Notes: generated by a model from the sequence alone, not told the origin. Positions 53,126 through 62,232 are shown, numbered from the stretch's first letter. The stretch: 64,000 nt of DNA from Jatrophihabitans sp. (GCA_036389035.1 DASVQQ010000011.1:186001-250000); one strand, 5' to 3'. Made by a program: numbers and translations.

Positions 53126-53863
53126 TCATGTGGATTCCTGGAGCCACTGGTCGAACGTCTGGGTTCCGCGTGGTCCAGTGTTAGTCGGCAGGAGGGCCCC
53201 GGTGCGCATGACCCGTCCGGTGGCTCCTGGCAGCGGCAGGGTGATCACGAGTGGCTGATGACCTCGGGCGGACGCGAGGCGGCGTGCCATGTCCGGGACT
53301 CGTTCCTCTCGGGGGCCGGCGAGTTCTGCCGCCATACCAACGGGCGGGGCGGTTGCGAGGCGGACCAGCTCGTTGGCGACGTCTTGGGCGGCCACGGGTT
53401 GGCTGAGCATCGAGGGGACTACTGCGACGGGGCCGCCGCCTAGCATTTGCGCGGCGAACTCGTGGAACTGGGTTGCGCGCAGGATGGTCCACGGGACGGG
53501 ACCCTGACGTACGAGGTCCTCCTGTGCGAGCTTGGCTTGGTAGTAGCCCAGACCGACACGGTCGATCCCGACGATCGAGAGCAGCACGTGATGTTTGACC
53601 CCGTGGCGCTTCTCGGCGTCGAGCAGGTGGCGGGTCGAGGTCTCGAAGAACGCGGTGGCGCGGCGGCGGTTCTGGGTGACGATGTTGGTGACGTCGATGA
53701 CGTCGTCCACGCCCTCGAGGGCCTGGTCGAGCCCAGTTCCGGTGGTCAGGTCGATCCCCTTCGATCGGGCGATGACGATCGGCTCGGCGCCGAGGCGACG
53801 CACGCTCTCGACAACTCGGCGACCGACCCAGCCGGTGCCGCCTGCAATTGCGATCGTCTTCAT
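53126..53863 (-). CDS. NAD(P)-binding (NmrA/SDR_a5-like) protein
   Basis: 245 residues. Atypical-SDR Rossmann start MKTIAIAGGTGWVGRRVVES, VDDVIDVTNIVTQNRRRATA, LLSIVGIDRVGLGYYQAKLA (YxxxK-like) and TILRATQFHEFAAQML. Members are NAD(P)H-dependent reductases or redox sensors of quinone/flavin type. Its ATG overlaps the stop of the upstream membrane protein gene (ATGA). A long frame upstream to 54652 is not coding. Confidence 0.87.
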   Translation of the reverse strand: MKTIAIAGGTGWVGRRVVESVRRLGAEPIVIARSKGIDLTTGTGLDQALEGVDDVIDVTNIVTQNRRRATAFFETSTRHLLDAEKRHGVKHHVLLSIVGIDRVGLGYYQAKLAQEDLVRQGPVPWTILRATQFHEFAAQMLGGGPVAVVPSMLSQPVAAQDVANELVRLATAPPVGMAAELAGPREERVPDMARRLASARGHQPLVITLPLPGATGRVMRTGALLPTNTGPRGTQTFDQWLQEST

Positions 53864-54309
53864 CGGATCTTCTCCTTCTTGGGGGTGGGGTGTCCTGCTG
53901 TGGCACTGCCATTGCTGCGTAGCAGCACGAGGATGGCGGCGCCGAGGGCGGTGAACGTGAGGGGGGCCAAGCTGGCTGACCACTCGACGATGGAGAACCC
54001 GTGCCGATGGGTGGCGTGGAACGCGAGGTGTGGCAGTCCGAAGGCGAGCCAGGCCCAGCCGAGGACGCGAAGGACGCCGGGGTCCCCTTTCACAGCGGCC
54101 CATCCGGAAAAGACCAGGAGCGCGACGTACAAGCCGCCCACGTCTCTGACGAGGTGCTCGTTGAACGGCCCCAGTGGCGCGACCCAGGATTGTCCGAACC
54201 CTGGGAAGCTGGTGAAGAAGGAGTGGGGCCAGGCCATGGCCCAGAGCCCGACATAGGCGGCGGTGGCAGCTAGCGCCCAAGCGATGCCACGAGCGATTGA
54301 GATGTTCAT
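53860..54309 (-). CDS. Four-helix membrane protein
   Basis: 149 residues with helices about 9-27, 57-75, 80-98 and 112-135. Includes FNEHLVRDVGGLYVALLVFS and WLAFGLPHLAFHATHRHGFS, which gives a His-rich pair of helix ends. Resembles small DoxX-like/DUF4345-type membrane proteins but not firmly assigned. First of three genes on the minus strand. Confidence 0.75.
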   Translation of the reverse strand: MNISIARGIAWALAATAAYVGLWAMAWPHSFFTSFPGFGQSWVAPLGPFNEHLVRDVGGLYVALLVFSGWAAVKGDPGVLRVLGWAWLAFGLPHLAFHATHRHGFSIVEWSASLAPLTFTALGAAILVLLRSNGSATAGHPTPKKEKIR

Positions 54310-54312
54310 CTT

Positions 54313-54746
54313 TCATCCTTTGCGATTCGGCAGCGCCTGCGCTGTCGGCGCGGGGCCGAAGGGGCCGAACGAGGGTGATGGGAAGCGGTGGCTGGTCACG
54401 CGCGGCACCCGCTGCCCAGATTGCTGTCGCTGCCGTGGAGTCGGTCCATGGGAAGCGGAGATAGTCGCCAGGGCGAGGTCTCTTCGCGCCCATCGCCAAC
54501 AGGCTCTTGACCCACCGAGACCCACCAGGTTGCCAGCGGTGGGTTCCAGAGCTGTCAGCTCGTAATGGATCGGTCCATGACGACCGCGGACGCCGACCAC
54601 CAAGGGCCCATCGAACCGCAAGGGGGTACCTCGGCGGGCCACAGCCGATCACCGGGACCTGACAGCGTCATCGAGAGGTCCTCCACCCGTTCGGGGTCAG
54701 CTGCGATCCGGCGCTCGTGGACGTTGCAGATCCTCGTGATGCTCAT
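54313..54746 (-). pseudogene. Frameshifted SRPBCC family gene
   Basis: From ATG 54746 the frame reads MSITRICNVHERRIAADPER and then DRLWPAEVPP. It then leaves the family pattern, which resumes in the next frame as LRFDGPLVVGVRGRHGPIHY and ELTALEP. The switch lies in the five-G run 54622-54626, where one extra base would restore the frame. After ELTALEP the family pattern stops, so the 3' part also looks lost. Overlaps the DUF4386 gene's last 50 bases. Confidence 0.7.
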
Positions 54747-55530
54747 TGCGCGCCTGAGTTCCGGACGCTTGTAGCAACGATGTCCGGGCCGGCCTCGGGA
54801 GGTGCGGTGGCCTGCCGGTGTTCTGAGTCGAGGGGGCGCTGTCCGGCATCACACCTCGGAACCCCTTGACCAGCAGGAAGGAGCCGGCCGCGACCTCGAA
54901 CAGTCCGCCGGGAATCGACATCGCGAGCCCGACCCCGTACCCAGAAAGTTCCAGGACACTTCCCAGGGCGAAGATCGCGTAACCCGCGATCCCGTACGTG
55001 GCCAGGAAACGCGGCAGCAAACCGGACTTCAGCAGCGTCCAGCAGAAGAAGATGCTCCCGATGCCCAGCGCTGTCATCGCGACCGAGTACGCGGACTCAC
55101 TGTTTTCGACGAAGGTCCGTGCCAGGCCGGATAGCTCAGAGTCATCAACGTTCGCCGTGTCCGCACTCCCCCAGTCGAACAGCACCAGGCTTAGCGTGCC
55201 CAGCGGCGCGAGGGCCAACAGCACCGCCTCCACGATACGGGTGGCGAGATAGGTGTTGGCGGTACGGCGGTGCTCACGCCGCAAGACCTGGAACGCCAGC
55301 GCACCGATCGTGACGACAGCGACCGAGTTGAGGAGCAGCAGTGTCGCGCCTGCACAGAGCTGTCCGAGCGAATCGGCGTTCTCGGGGACTGCCGGGGCGT
55401 CGCCGGTGGAGGAGAAGTCGAGGAAAATAGCGCCGCCATAGAGGAAGAAGGCGGAGATGAAGAGCCCACCCACAAGGCGGCCTGTGGCTCTACGGGTCAT
55501 GGACACTCGCGGTGCCGCAGATGTGGACAT
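54697..55530 (-). CDS. DUF4386 family membrane protein
   Basis: 277 residues from ATG 55530. Six membrane helices (about 16-38, 62-80, 96-118, 148-168, 178-198, 204-224) with the DUF4386 pattern ATGRLVGGLFISAFFLYGGA, LEALAPL-type helix 3 and FLATYGIAGYAIFALGSVLE. The polar C-terminal 45 residues overlap the SRPBCC relic in another frame. Start overlaps the thioesterase stop (TGATG). Confidence 0.87.
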   Translation of the reverse strand: MSTSAAPRVSMTRRATGRLVGGLFISAFFLYGGAIFLDFSSTGDAPAVPENADSLGQLCAGATLLLLNSVAVVTIGALAFQVLRREHRRTANTYLATRIVEAVLLALAPLGTLSLVLFDWGSADTANVDDSELSGLARTFVENSESAYSVAMTALGIGSIFFCWTLLKSGLLPRFLATYGIAGYAIFALGSVLELSGYGVGLAMSIPGGLFEVAAGSFLLVKGFRGVMPDSAPSTQNTGRPPHLPRPARTSLLQASGTQARNEHHEDLQRPRAPDRS

Positions 55531-56024
55531 CAGGGCCTGCGGAGATTGCAGGTGCAGCCAGCGATGGCAATGACTCGCTGGTCGGCGTCGACGACGCGGG
55601 CCGAGGCGATCATGGTGTTCTTGCCCGGATGGACGACCTCGCCGGTGCACAGGAGACGTCCGCTCGACAGCCGCGCCGGGCGCAGGAACCGGACGTTCAT
55701 CTCGGAGGTCACGTAGCCCACCGCGGCCGGCAGCAGCGAGTGCACTGCACACCCCATGGCGGTGTCCAGCATGGCGGCAAGTACGCCACCGTGGATCATT
55801 CCGAACGGGTTGAGGTGGAACTCTTCGGGGTCCAGTGTGAAGGTGACTTTGCCGTCCTCTGCCTCGACCGGCTCGATGGCCAAGGTGTTCAGAATCGGAG
55901 GAACCGGTAGCGTCCCTGCGCCGATAGCACGCAGGAGGGTGAGACCGTCCTGGGTGGCGCCGGCGACAAGAGTAGGCGTGGGATCCTGCCAGGCGTAGGT
56001 GCGCTCTCGGGTGTCGATCTTCAT
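55530..56024 (-). CDS. PaaI-type hotdog thioesterase
   Basis: 164 residues from ATG 56024 (AGGAGA upstream). Hotdog helix and active-site region HLNPFGMIHGGVLAAMLDTA, then YVTSEMNVRFLRPARLSSGR and GKNTMIASARVVDADQRVIA. Such proteins hydrolyse acyl-CoA thioesters. Second gene of an operon of DUF2867, thioesterase, DUF4386 and SRPBCC relic, joined by one- to three-base overlaps. Confidence 0.9.
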   Translation of the reverse strand: MKIDTRERTYAWQDPTPTLVAGATQDGLTLLRAIGAGTLPVPPILNTLAIEPVEAEDGKVTFTLDPEEFHLNPFGMIHGGVLAAMLDTAMGCAVHSLLPAAVGYVTSEMNVRFLRPARLSSGRLLCTGEVVHPGKNTMIASARVVDADQRVIAIAGCTCNLRRP

Positions 56025-56650
56025 CAGTTCTCCTGTGATTGTGCGCCGTGGCACGGGACGCTCGTTGCGGCAGGTCTGCAGAGGCGCAGGACCGCCGGGT
56101 TTGTGTTGGTGAGTGTTGGGACTGCCAACGCGCGTGCCGCTCGCGCCAGCATGCTGCGGACAACGAGCGGGTGGATCCTGCGGACCAGCGCGAAGTACGC
56201 GGCTCCGCGTCGGCTACGCAACTGGACGAGTGTGGTGACCACAACGCGGTTACGCTCGACAAGCACCGATGCGCGGAAGCTCAGGTGACTTTGATCGACC
56301 CCCAGCAGTACCTCGTCGGCCGTCCTCGACAGGGTGTCGAAGACGTGTCTGCCGCCGCGTTCGATGCCGACCACGCGAACCAGCAACTCGCGCACCCCGA
56401 ACAACACCCGGATCCAAGGCGGTGGCCCGTGGAAAACGGCGTCGGCCCACTCCTGGGGGCCGCGACGCGGCGCATCTCTCAGGACCTTGACGGCGAAAGC
56501 ATCCGACCAATCGACGTGCGGCAGCGCATGAGCGAGCAGCGGCGAACTCGGCAACGAAACCTGGTAGGGGCGAGGCGAGCGAGCCCGCCGAACGCAGCGG
56601 TGCTGCAGATACTCGGCACCCGACCGCCGAGACTGGATGTGAGTGATCAT
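56024..56650 (-). CDS. DUF2867 family protein
   Basis: 208 residues from ATG 56650 (GGAGGAG upstream). The DUF2867 domain spans about 45-175: HALPHVDWSDAFAVKVLRDA, PPWIRVLFGVRELLVRVVGI, ADEVLLGVDQSHLSFRASVL and LVRRIHPLVVRSMLARAARA. Function unknown; family members often sit with SDR or TetR genes. A TetR operator lies between it and the divergent regulator. Confidence 0.87.
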   Translation of the reverse strand: MITHIQSRRSGAEYLQHRCVRRARSPRPYQVSLPSSPLLAHALPHVDWSDAFAVKVLRDAPRRGPQEWADAVFHGPPPWIRVLFGVRELLVRVVGIERGGRHVFDTLSRTADEVLLGVDQSHLSFRASVLVERNRVVVTTLVQLRSRRGAAYFALVRRIHPLVVRSMLARAARALAVPTLTNTNPAVLRLCRPAATSVPCHGAQSQEN

Positions 56651-56660
56651 CTGCGGCTCC

Positions 56661-56707
56661 TCCATACGCCTCCGTATGGAGGCAGTGACCCGTACGGTAG
56701 CGTATGG
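56661..56707. promoter_or_regulatory. TetR-type operators
   Basis: Perfect inverted repeat TCCATACG-CCTC-CGTATGGA (56661-56680) between the divergent DUF2867 and TetR genes. A second, imperfect site CCGTACGGTAGCGTATGG covers 56690-56707 and reaches the TetR start, consistent with autorepression. Confidence 0.8.
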
Positions 56708-57303
56708 CCATGGCATCTGGGAAGCGCAGACTGTTGTCCTCCGAAGACTGGACCGAGGCGGCGCTCGACGCCCTCGCGCGTGGGGGCGTGGCGGCAGTGG
56801 CTGTCGAGCCGCTCGCCAAGTCCCTGGGCGCGACAAAAGGAAGTTTCTACTGGCACTTCGCCGATCGGAACGCACTGCTCCAAGCCGCACTCGAGCTATG
56901 GGAGCGCCGCAACACCGACCAGGTCTTGGCCGGGATCGACGAGACACAGGACGGGGCGACGAGACTGCGCAATCTGGTGCAAGTGGCTCTCTTGTCGGTT
57001 CAGCGGGACGCCGCTGAAGGTGCCGGCTCCATCGAGCTGGCACTCCAGGCAAGCGCCTCCCACCCGTTGGTTGCGCCAGCCCTTCAGCGGGTCACCAGCC
57101 GCCGCATCGCCGCACTCAGCGGGCTGTACTCCGCGCTCGGTCTCTCCCAGGCTCGCGCTCGCGACCATGCCCTCCTCGCCTACACGGCTTACCTCGGCCA
57201 CGTCCAGCTGGCTCACGCGACCCCGGACTTGCTGCCACAGGGGCGGGCGTTCCGCACGCACGTCGACCGAATAGTTGCCGCACTGGTCAAAGTCGATTCC
57301 TAG
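56704..57303 (+). CDS. TetR family regulator
   Basis: 199 residues (ATG 56704 or 56710). N-terminal HTH: DWTEAALDALARGGVAAVAV, EPLAKSLGATKGSFYWHFAD. The ligand domain is helical and ends DRIVAALVKVDS. It is divergent from the DUF2867-thioesterase-DUF4386 operon with inverted-repeat operators in between, so it probably represses both. Confidence 0.93.
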   Translation: MAMASGKRRLLSSEDWTEAALDALARGGVAAVAVEPLAKSLGATKGSFYWHFADRNALLQAALELWERRNTDQVLAGIDETQDGATRLRNLVQVALLSVQRDAAEGAGSIELALQASASHPLVAPALQRVTSRRIAALSGLYSALGLSQARARDHALLAYTAYLGHVQLAHATPDLLPQGRAFRTHVDRIVAALVKVDS

Positions 57304-57429
57304 ACCGCAGGCCTCAATTCCGGCTCGCGCCTCGGAGAGTCCATCCCGCACCTGCGACGCGCGTCCGCGGGACCACGTCTGCGGTCGCGCCCTCGCCAGG
57401 CGCAGGCCGATGCCGGTCCCGAGACCTTG

Positions 57430-57620
57430 GCCGTAGGCAAGCTGGATGACCCCGCCGAATTCCGGCGCGGCGAGGGTGGCTGCCATGACGGTGTTGAACG
57501 CCTTGACCACATGGTGCACCCGGGAGCCGGTCGGCGATCTGCTCGCCGCCGAACGTGATGCCCGACGGTGAGGGACATGAAGTCGCTGGCCAGCGGGTTC
57601 GTCGCGGCGATATGACGCAT
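57430..57620 (-). pseudogene. Remnant of F420-dependent NADP reductase-like gene
   Basis: Three pieces of an NADPH:F420 reductase-type Rossmann protein lie in successive frames: ATNPLASDFMSLTVG, then GGEQIADRLPGA, then VHHVVKAFNTVMAATLAAPE. Two frameshifts separate them, and the GxGxxG N-terminus is missing. Clear decay rather than a working gene. Confidence 0.65.
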
Positions 57621-57742
57621 CCGCGTCGCGGCTTAGCGCGCTTCTGACTCCTGACGTTGCAGCGTCGAGTGATCAGGCGCCGTCGTATACCGCTCTTGGA
57701 GTGCTCCGGCGTCGATCTTGCACCTCGTCGTTTCCCTGGCCC

Positions 57743-57872
57743 CGCTTAGGCGAGCCACGCAGTGTTCCCGCCTAGGCGAGCCACGCAATGTTCCCGCCTA
57801 GGCGAGCCACGCAATGTTCCCGCCTAGGCGAACCACGCAATGTTCCCGCCTAGGCGAGCCACGCAGTGTTGT
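57743..57872. repeat. Five-copy 26-bp tandem repeat
   Basis: Units start at 57743, 57769, 57795, 57821 and 57847, consensus beginning CGCCTAGGCGAGCCACGCAA and ending TGTTCC. The middle copies are near-identical; each carries the palindrome CCTAGG within GCCTAGGC. No spacers, so not CRISPR. It lies just beyond the 3' end of the MMPL gene (which ends at 57902). Confidence 0.95.
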
Positions 57873-57901
57873 CGTGAGGCGCAGCCTAGACACCACCGGC
57901 C

Positions 57902-60022
57902 CTAGGAAGCCAGCGGCGATAGGCCTACCGCTACCTCCACCGGCTTCTCCACCGGCGCAGAGTCCAACTCCGGCAGCAGCCGATCCAGCCACCCTGGCAG
58001 CCACCAGTTCGCGTCGCCCAGAAGCTTCATGGTGGCCGGGACGAGCACCAGGCGTACGACGGTCGCGTCGAGGAAGATCGCCGTGGCCAGTCCCACTCCC
58101 ATCATCTTCACCACCGGGTCACTGCCCAGGACGAAGCCCGAGAAGACCGCCACCATGATCAGCGCGGCTGCGGTGATGGTGCGCCCGGTGCCGGCGATCC
58201 CCGCGATGACCGCGCGGGTGTTGTCGCCGTGGCGGCGGTACTCCTCGCGCACCCGCGACAGCAGGAACACCTCGTAGTCCATGGAGAGACCGAACAGGAT
58301 CGCGAACATGAACAGCGGGATGAACGACACGATCGGCACCGTCGACTCCACGCCGATCAGGCCGGCCGCCCAGCCCCACTGGAAGACCATGACGAGCACG
58401 CCGTACGCCGCGCCGACGCTCAGCAGGTTCAGCACGACCGCCTTCAGCGGCACCAGTACCGACCGGAACAGCACCGTGAGCAAGAGGAACGACAGCAGCA
58501 GCACGGCCACCACGAAGCGCAGCATCCGCTCCTGCACCCGGTCACCGAGGTCGGCGAAGGTGGCAGTCTGACCGCCGACATGGGCGGTCGCCGCGGTGCC
58601 GTCGAGCACCGTCGGGAAGACCTCGCCGCGAAGCCTCGCGACGGTCTCCTGGGTGGCTTCGTCCTGGGGCGACGTGGTCGGCTGCGCCACCAGGGTCGCC
58701 ACGCCTGCGGTGAGATCGATGGTCGGGTCGCCGACCGAGGTGATGCCCGGGTCGGCTGCCATCGCCGCGGCCAGCGGTGCCACGACGGACCCGCCCTGGG
58801 AGATGTCGACCGCGATCACCAGCAGCCCGTTGGCCCCGGGGCCGAACCCGTCGGCGATCAGGTCGTAGGCAAGGCGTTCGGTCCTAGACTCGGGCTTGGT
58901 CCCGTCGTCGGGGAAGCCCAGGTTGAGCGCGAGAACGGGTGCGGCCAGGGCGATCATGAGGACCGCTCCGCCGACCAGGTACGCCGTCGCGTTGCGGGTC
59001 ACGTGAGCGCCCCACCGGTACCAGCCGGTGCTCGGCCGGTGCGGCGTGCGCCGGCGTCCGTTGATCCGGTGCCCCGCCAGGCCGAGAAGTGCCGGCAGCA
59101 AGGTGACCGAAGCGAGCACCATCACGAGCACCATCGCGGAGATGGCGACCCCACCACCGGTCACGAACGGGATCCCCGCGACGAGCAACCCGAGGATCGC
59201 CACGACGACCGTGCCGCCGGCGAAGATCACCGCCTGTCCTGCTGTTGCCAGGGCTCGGCCGGCCGCTTCGGCGACCGGCATCCCCAGGGCCAGGTGCTCG
59301 CGGTGCCGGGTGACCAGGAAGAGCGCGTAGTCGATACCGACGCCGAGCCCGACCATGGCCGCAAGCTGCGGCGCCCACATCGGGATGTCGATCAGGTACG
59401 TCACCAGCTTCATCGAGGTGACGCCGATGACCAGACCGAACAGCGCCATCCCGATAGGCAGCCCCATCGCGACGAAGGAGCCGAAGGCGATCAGCAGGAC
59501 GATCATCGCGACGACGATCCCCGCGACCTCGCCGAGCCCGGTGGGTGCTTCCTCGAACGCGAAGAACAGATCGCCTCCGGTCTCCAGCGTCAGCGACGAC
59601 TCGTCACGCAGGTCGGCGACGGCGTCCTTGAGGTTGTTCAGGTCGGAGGAATCGAGGTGCTCGATCGCGGGGTACTGCACGCGCACGAGTGCGATGGCGC
59701 CGTCCGGCGAGACGTTGCTGGTCGTCCTGAGCACGCGCGGGAGTGCCTCGAGAGCGGCCTCCACCGGCGCCAGCTGCGCCGCAGCGTCCTGGGCTTCGAG
59801 TACGACGTGGGCGGTGATCCCGCCCTCGTCAGCCTGGGCCTCGGCGAGCAGCGCCGCAGCGTGGTAGGAGTCGAGGCCGGGTGCCTCGAAGCTCTCCTCG
59901 AGAGCGCGCCCGAAGGCAGCGGAGGAGGCGATGACGACGAGCGCGAGGACGACCCAGGCGCCGATGGCGACCCAGGGCCGGGTGGCAGCAGACCGGCCGA
60001 GCCGGTAGAGGAGATTCGACAT
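57902..60022 (-). CDS. MMPL family (RND-type) transporter
   Basis: 706 residues, start ATG 60022. Two repeats of MMPL architecture: helix 1 then an extracytoplasmic loop (DSYHAAALLAEAQADEGGIT), helices 2-6 with MVGLGVGIDYALFLVTRHRE, then a second half with FAILFGLSMDYEVFLLSRVR. The GIDYA/SMDYE signatures carry the proton-relay acidic residues. MMPL proteins export lipids or drugs. It is divergent from a sensor kinase/regulator pair that may control it. The longer frame to 61138 is antisense of the kinase. Confidence 0.93.
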   Translation of the reverse strand: MSNLLYRLGRSAATRPWVAIGAWVVLALVVIASSAAFGRALEESFEAPGLDSYHAAALLAEAQADEGGITAHVVLEAQDAAAQLAPVEAALEALPRVLRTTSNVSPDGAIALVRVQYPAIEHLDSSDLNNLKDAVADLRDESSLTLETGGDLFFAFEEAPTGLGEVAGIVVAMIVLLIAFGSFVAMGLPIGMALFGLVIGVTSMKLVTYLIDIPMWAPQLAAMVGLGVGIDYALFLVTRHREHLALGMPVAEAAGRALATAGQAVIFAGGTVVVAILGLLVAGIPFVTGGGVAISAMVLVMVLASVTLLPALLGLAGHRINGRRRTPHRPSTGWYRWGAHVTRNATAYLVGGAVLMIALAAPVLALNLGFPDDGTKPESRTERLAYDLIADGFGPGANGLLVIAVDISQGGSVVAPLAAAMAADPGITSVGDPTIDLTAGVATLVAQPTTSPQDEATQETVARLRGEVFPTVLDGTAATAHVGGQTATFADLGDRVQERMLRFVVAVLLLSFLLLTVLFRSVLVPLKAVVLNLLSVGAAYGVLVMVFQWGWAAGLIGVESTVPIVSFIPLFMFAILFGLSMDYEVFLLSRVREEYRRHGDNTRAVIAGIAGTGRTITAAALIMVAVFSGFVLGSDPVVKMMGVGLATAIFLDATVVRLVLVPATMKLLGDANWWLPGWLDRLLPELDSAPVEKPVEVAVGLSPLAS

Positions 60023-60154
60023 GCCTACACGGTGACCCGGCGGCGAGCGAGGCACATCGGGCCTTGGAGTGGGGGACTCCTCGGCCGAAAGGACGAGAAG
60101 CGGCTCATGCTTGTGCCCCGTACGACGAGCGTCACCGCTCTCTAGGCTGGGGAG

Positions 60155-61285
60155 GTGTTCGCCTCCTTCATCCGCTCGATCCTTGCCGAGCCCCGTGCCC
60201 CGGACCCGCCAGCGCGGGTGTGGTGGGACTGGGCCCTGGTCGGCGCCTTGCTGGTCACGGCCGCGGGCGAGGCGATCTTCCGCCCCGACGTATCGGCGCG
60301 GCCCTTGGCCACCGTGGTCGCGCTCCTGGTGATCCCGGCCCTGCTCTGGCGGCGTACTCATCCACTCCTGGCGACCGCGGTCGGCTTCGGCGGCGCGATG
60401 GTGCTGCACATCCCGATGATCGTCGACGACGTCGCCGATGCGGGGCTCTACTCCATGATCGGCGTCCTGCTGTTGCCTTACGCCTTGTACCGCTGGGCTT
60501 CGGGCCCCGAGGCGCTGGTCGGTACGGCGATCGTCGCCGTACCGGCCGGCCTGGGTCTCGCGACCAGCGAGACCCTCGAGGACGTGATCGGTGGCACCAC
60601 CGTGCTGGTCGCGGCGTTCGCCCTCGGGGCCGCGATGCGCTACCGCGCGGTTGCGCGCCAGCGCGAGGTGCAGCAGGCCCGGACGCTCGAGCGCGGTGAG
60701 CTCGCCCGCGAGTTGCACGACACCGTCGCGCACCACGTGTCGGCCATCGCGATCCAGGCCCAGGCGGGGCGGGCGGTGGCAGCCACCGACCCGGCTTCGG
60801 CGGTCGGGGCGCTGGCAGTGATCGAGGCGGAAGCGTCGCGGACCTTGCACGAGATGCGCACGATGGTCCGGGTGCTCCGCGACGGCGAGGCGGTCGACTA
60901 CGCGCCGCCGCGGGGCATCAGCGAACTGGACGAGCTGACCCGGATGAGCCCCGTGGTGCAGGTGCACCGCGGCGGCGACCTCGCTGGCCTGCCGCAACCG
61001 GTGGAGGTGGCGGTCTACCGGATCTGTCAGGAGTCGGTCACCAACGCGATCCGGCATTCGCTGAACGCCACGGCGGTCACCGTGGGGGTCACCGGCGACG
61101 TCGGCGTCGTACGGTTGCGTGTGCACGACGACGGACAAGCAGCCCGCCCCGCGACCACCGTGGGCTACGGCCTGCTCGGTATGGCAGAACGAGCCAAGCT
61201 GCTCGGCGGCGCCTGTCAGGCCGGGCCGGACCCGGCCGGCGGTTGGACCGTCGAGGCGACTCTCCCGCGGGAGGTGCCGCGATGA
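60155..61285 (+). CDS. Sensor histidine kinase (NarL-type, HisKA_3)
   Basis: 376 residues from GTG 60155. Four or five N-terminal membrane helices (about 25-140), then HisKA_3 with phospho-acceptor His188 in RELHDTVAHHVSAIAIQAQ, and ATPase motif YRICQESVTNAIRHS with GYGLLGMAERAKLLGG. DesK-like membrane sensor. The response regulator start overlaps its stop (ATGA). Confidence 0.93.
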   Translation: MFASFIRSILAEPRAPDPPARVWWDWALVGALLVTAAGEAIFRPDVSARPLATVVALLVIPALLWRRTHPLLATAVGFGGAMVLHIPMIVDDVADAGLYSMIGVLLLPYALYRWASGPEALVGTAIVAVPAGLGLATSETLEDVIGGTTVLVAAFALGAAMRYRAVARQREVQQARTLERGELARELHDTVAHHVSAIAIQAQAGRAVAATDPASAVGALAVIEAEASRTLHEMRTMVRVLRDGEAVDYAPPRGISELDELTRMSPVVQVHRGGDLAGLPQPVEVAVYRICQESVTNAIRHSLNATAVTVGVTGDVGVVRLRVHDDGQAARPATTVGYGLLGMAERAKLLGGACQAGPDPAGGWTVEATLPREVPR

Positions 61286-61938
61286 CCATCCGGGTGGTGG
61301 TCGCCGACGACCAGCTCCTGGTCCGCACCGGGCTCACCATGATCCTCAACGCGCAGCCCGGGATCGAGGTCGTCGGCGAGGCAACGGACGGTCACGAGGC
61401 GGTGGCCGTGGCCCGCGAGCTGCGTCCCGACGTCTGCCTCTTCGACATCCGGATGCCCGGCATCGACGGCGTCGAGGCCACCCGCCAGCTCGCTGGCCCA
61501 GGCGTCGAGAACCCCCTGGCCATCGTGGTCATCACGACCTTCGATCTCGACGAGTACATCCATGGCGCCCTCAAGGCCGGCGCCCGAGGCTTCCTCCTCA
61601 AGGACGCCGGGCCCGAGCTACTGGTCCAGGCGATCCACGCAGCCGCGAACGGCGACGCGCTCATCTCACCCGACATCACCCGCCGCCTGCTCACCACGCT
61701 GGCTGGCCTGGAGCGAGCCTCCCCGCCGACCCAGCCGATCGAGCCGCTCACCGAACGCGAGGAAGAAGTGCTACTCACCGTCGCCCGCGGCCGCACCAAC
61801 GCCGAGATCGCCGACGAGCTGTACATCACCCTGAGCACGGTGAAGACCCATGTCGCCGCGCTGATGAACAAGCTCGGTGCCCGCAACCGCGTCGAGGTCG
61901 CGATGTGGGCGTACGAGACCAGGCGCGTCAAGGGATAG
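61282..61938 (+). CDS. NarL/FixJ-type response regulator
   Basis: 218 residues from ATG 61282. Receiver domain with phospho-acceptor Asp55 in CLFDIRMPGIDG, Thr/Lys switch residues in VITTFDLDEY and LLKDAG, and a LuxR-type HTH about 150-212 (PLTEREEEVLLTVARGRTNA, STVKTHVAALMNKLGARNR). Coupled to the kinase; the divergent MMPL gene is the probable target. Confidence 0.94.
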   Translation: MTIRVVVADDQLLVRTGLTMILNAQPGIEVVGEATDGHEAVAVARELRPDVCLFDIRMPGIDGVEATRQLAGPGVENPLAIVVITTFDLDEYIHGALKAGARGFLLKDAGPELLVQAIHAAANGDALISPDITRRLLTTLAGLERASPPTQPIEPLTEREEEVLLTVARGRTNAEIADELYITLSTVKTHVAALMNKLGARNRVEVAMWAYETRRVKG

Positions 61939-62232
61939 GGCCGGCTGACCTCCGATCGCGTTTACGCAGTTCGCACGATCATGCCGAGAACGTCGGTGAA
62001 CGTCGCCGGCGGGTTCTGGCGGAGGTGGCAATCCGGCTGGACGGCGTCGTAGACCGCTTCACGGCCGAGGCGAGCAGCCAAGCGGCGTAGCGCCGTCAGA
62101 CATGGAGACACCGACCAGCGAGCCGTCAGCGTCACGCGCTCAGCGAGCAATGGGAGGCCACCGCCTGCGGCGAACCTGCGCCAGTCCGGATAACTCGCCG
62201 TAAGTGGGCACTGGATCAAATCTCTAAATGCT
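61939..62232. other. Non-coding stretch before the tRNA fragment
   Basis: Only a weak minus-strand frame (61962-62219, 85 codons) without recognisable domain or ribosome site. It may be a gene relic; nothing else seen. Confidence 0.4.

Noticed and set aside
57743..57872. Possible CRISPR array
   Set aside because: Units abut with no spacers and no cas genes are present; it is a simple tandem repeat.
57902..61138. 1078-codon frame extending the MMPL gene
   Set aside because: The extra N-terminus is antisense to the histidine kinase and has no membrane or domain pattern; ATG 60022 starts a standard MMPL protein.
61962..62219. 85-codon minus-strand ORF
   Set aside because: No domain, no ribosome site and mixed composition; kept only as a possible relic.
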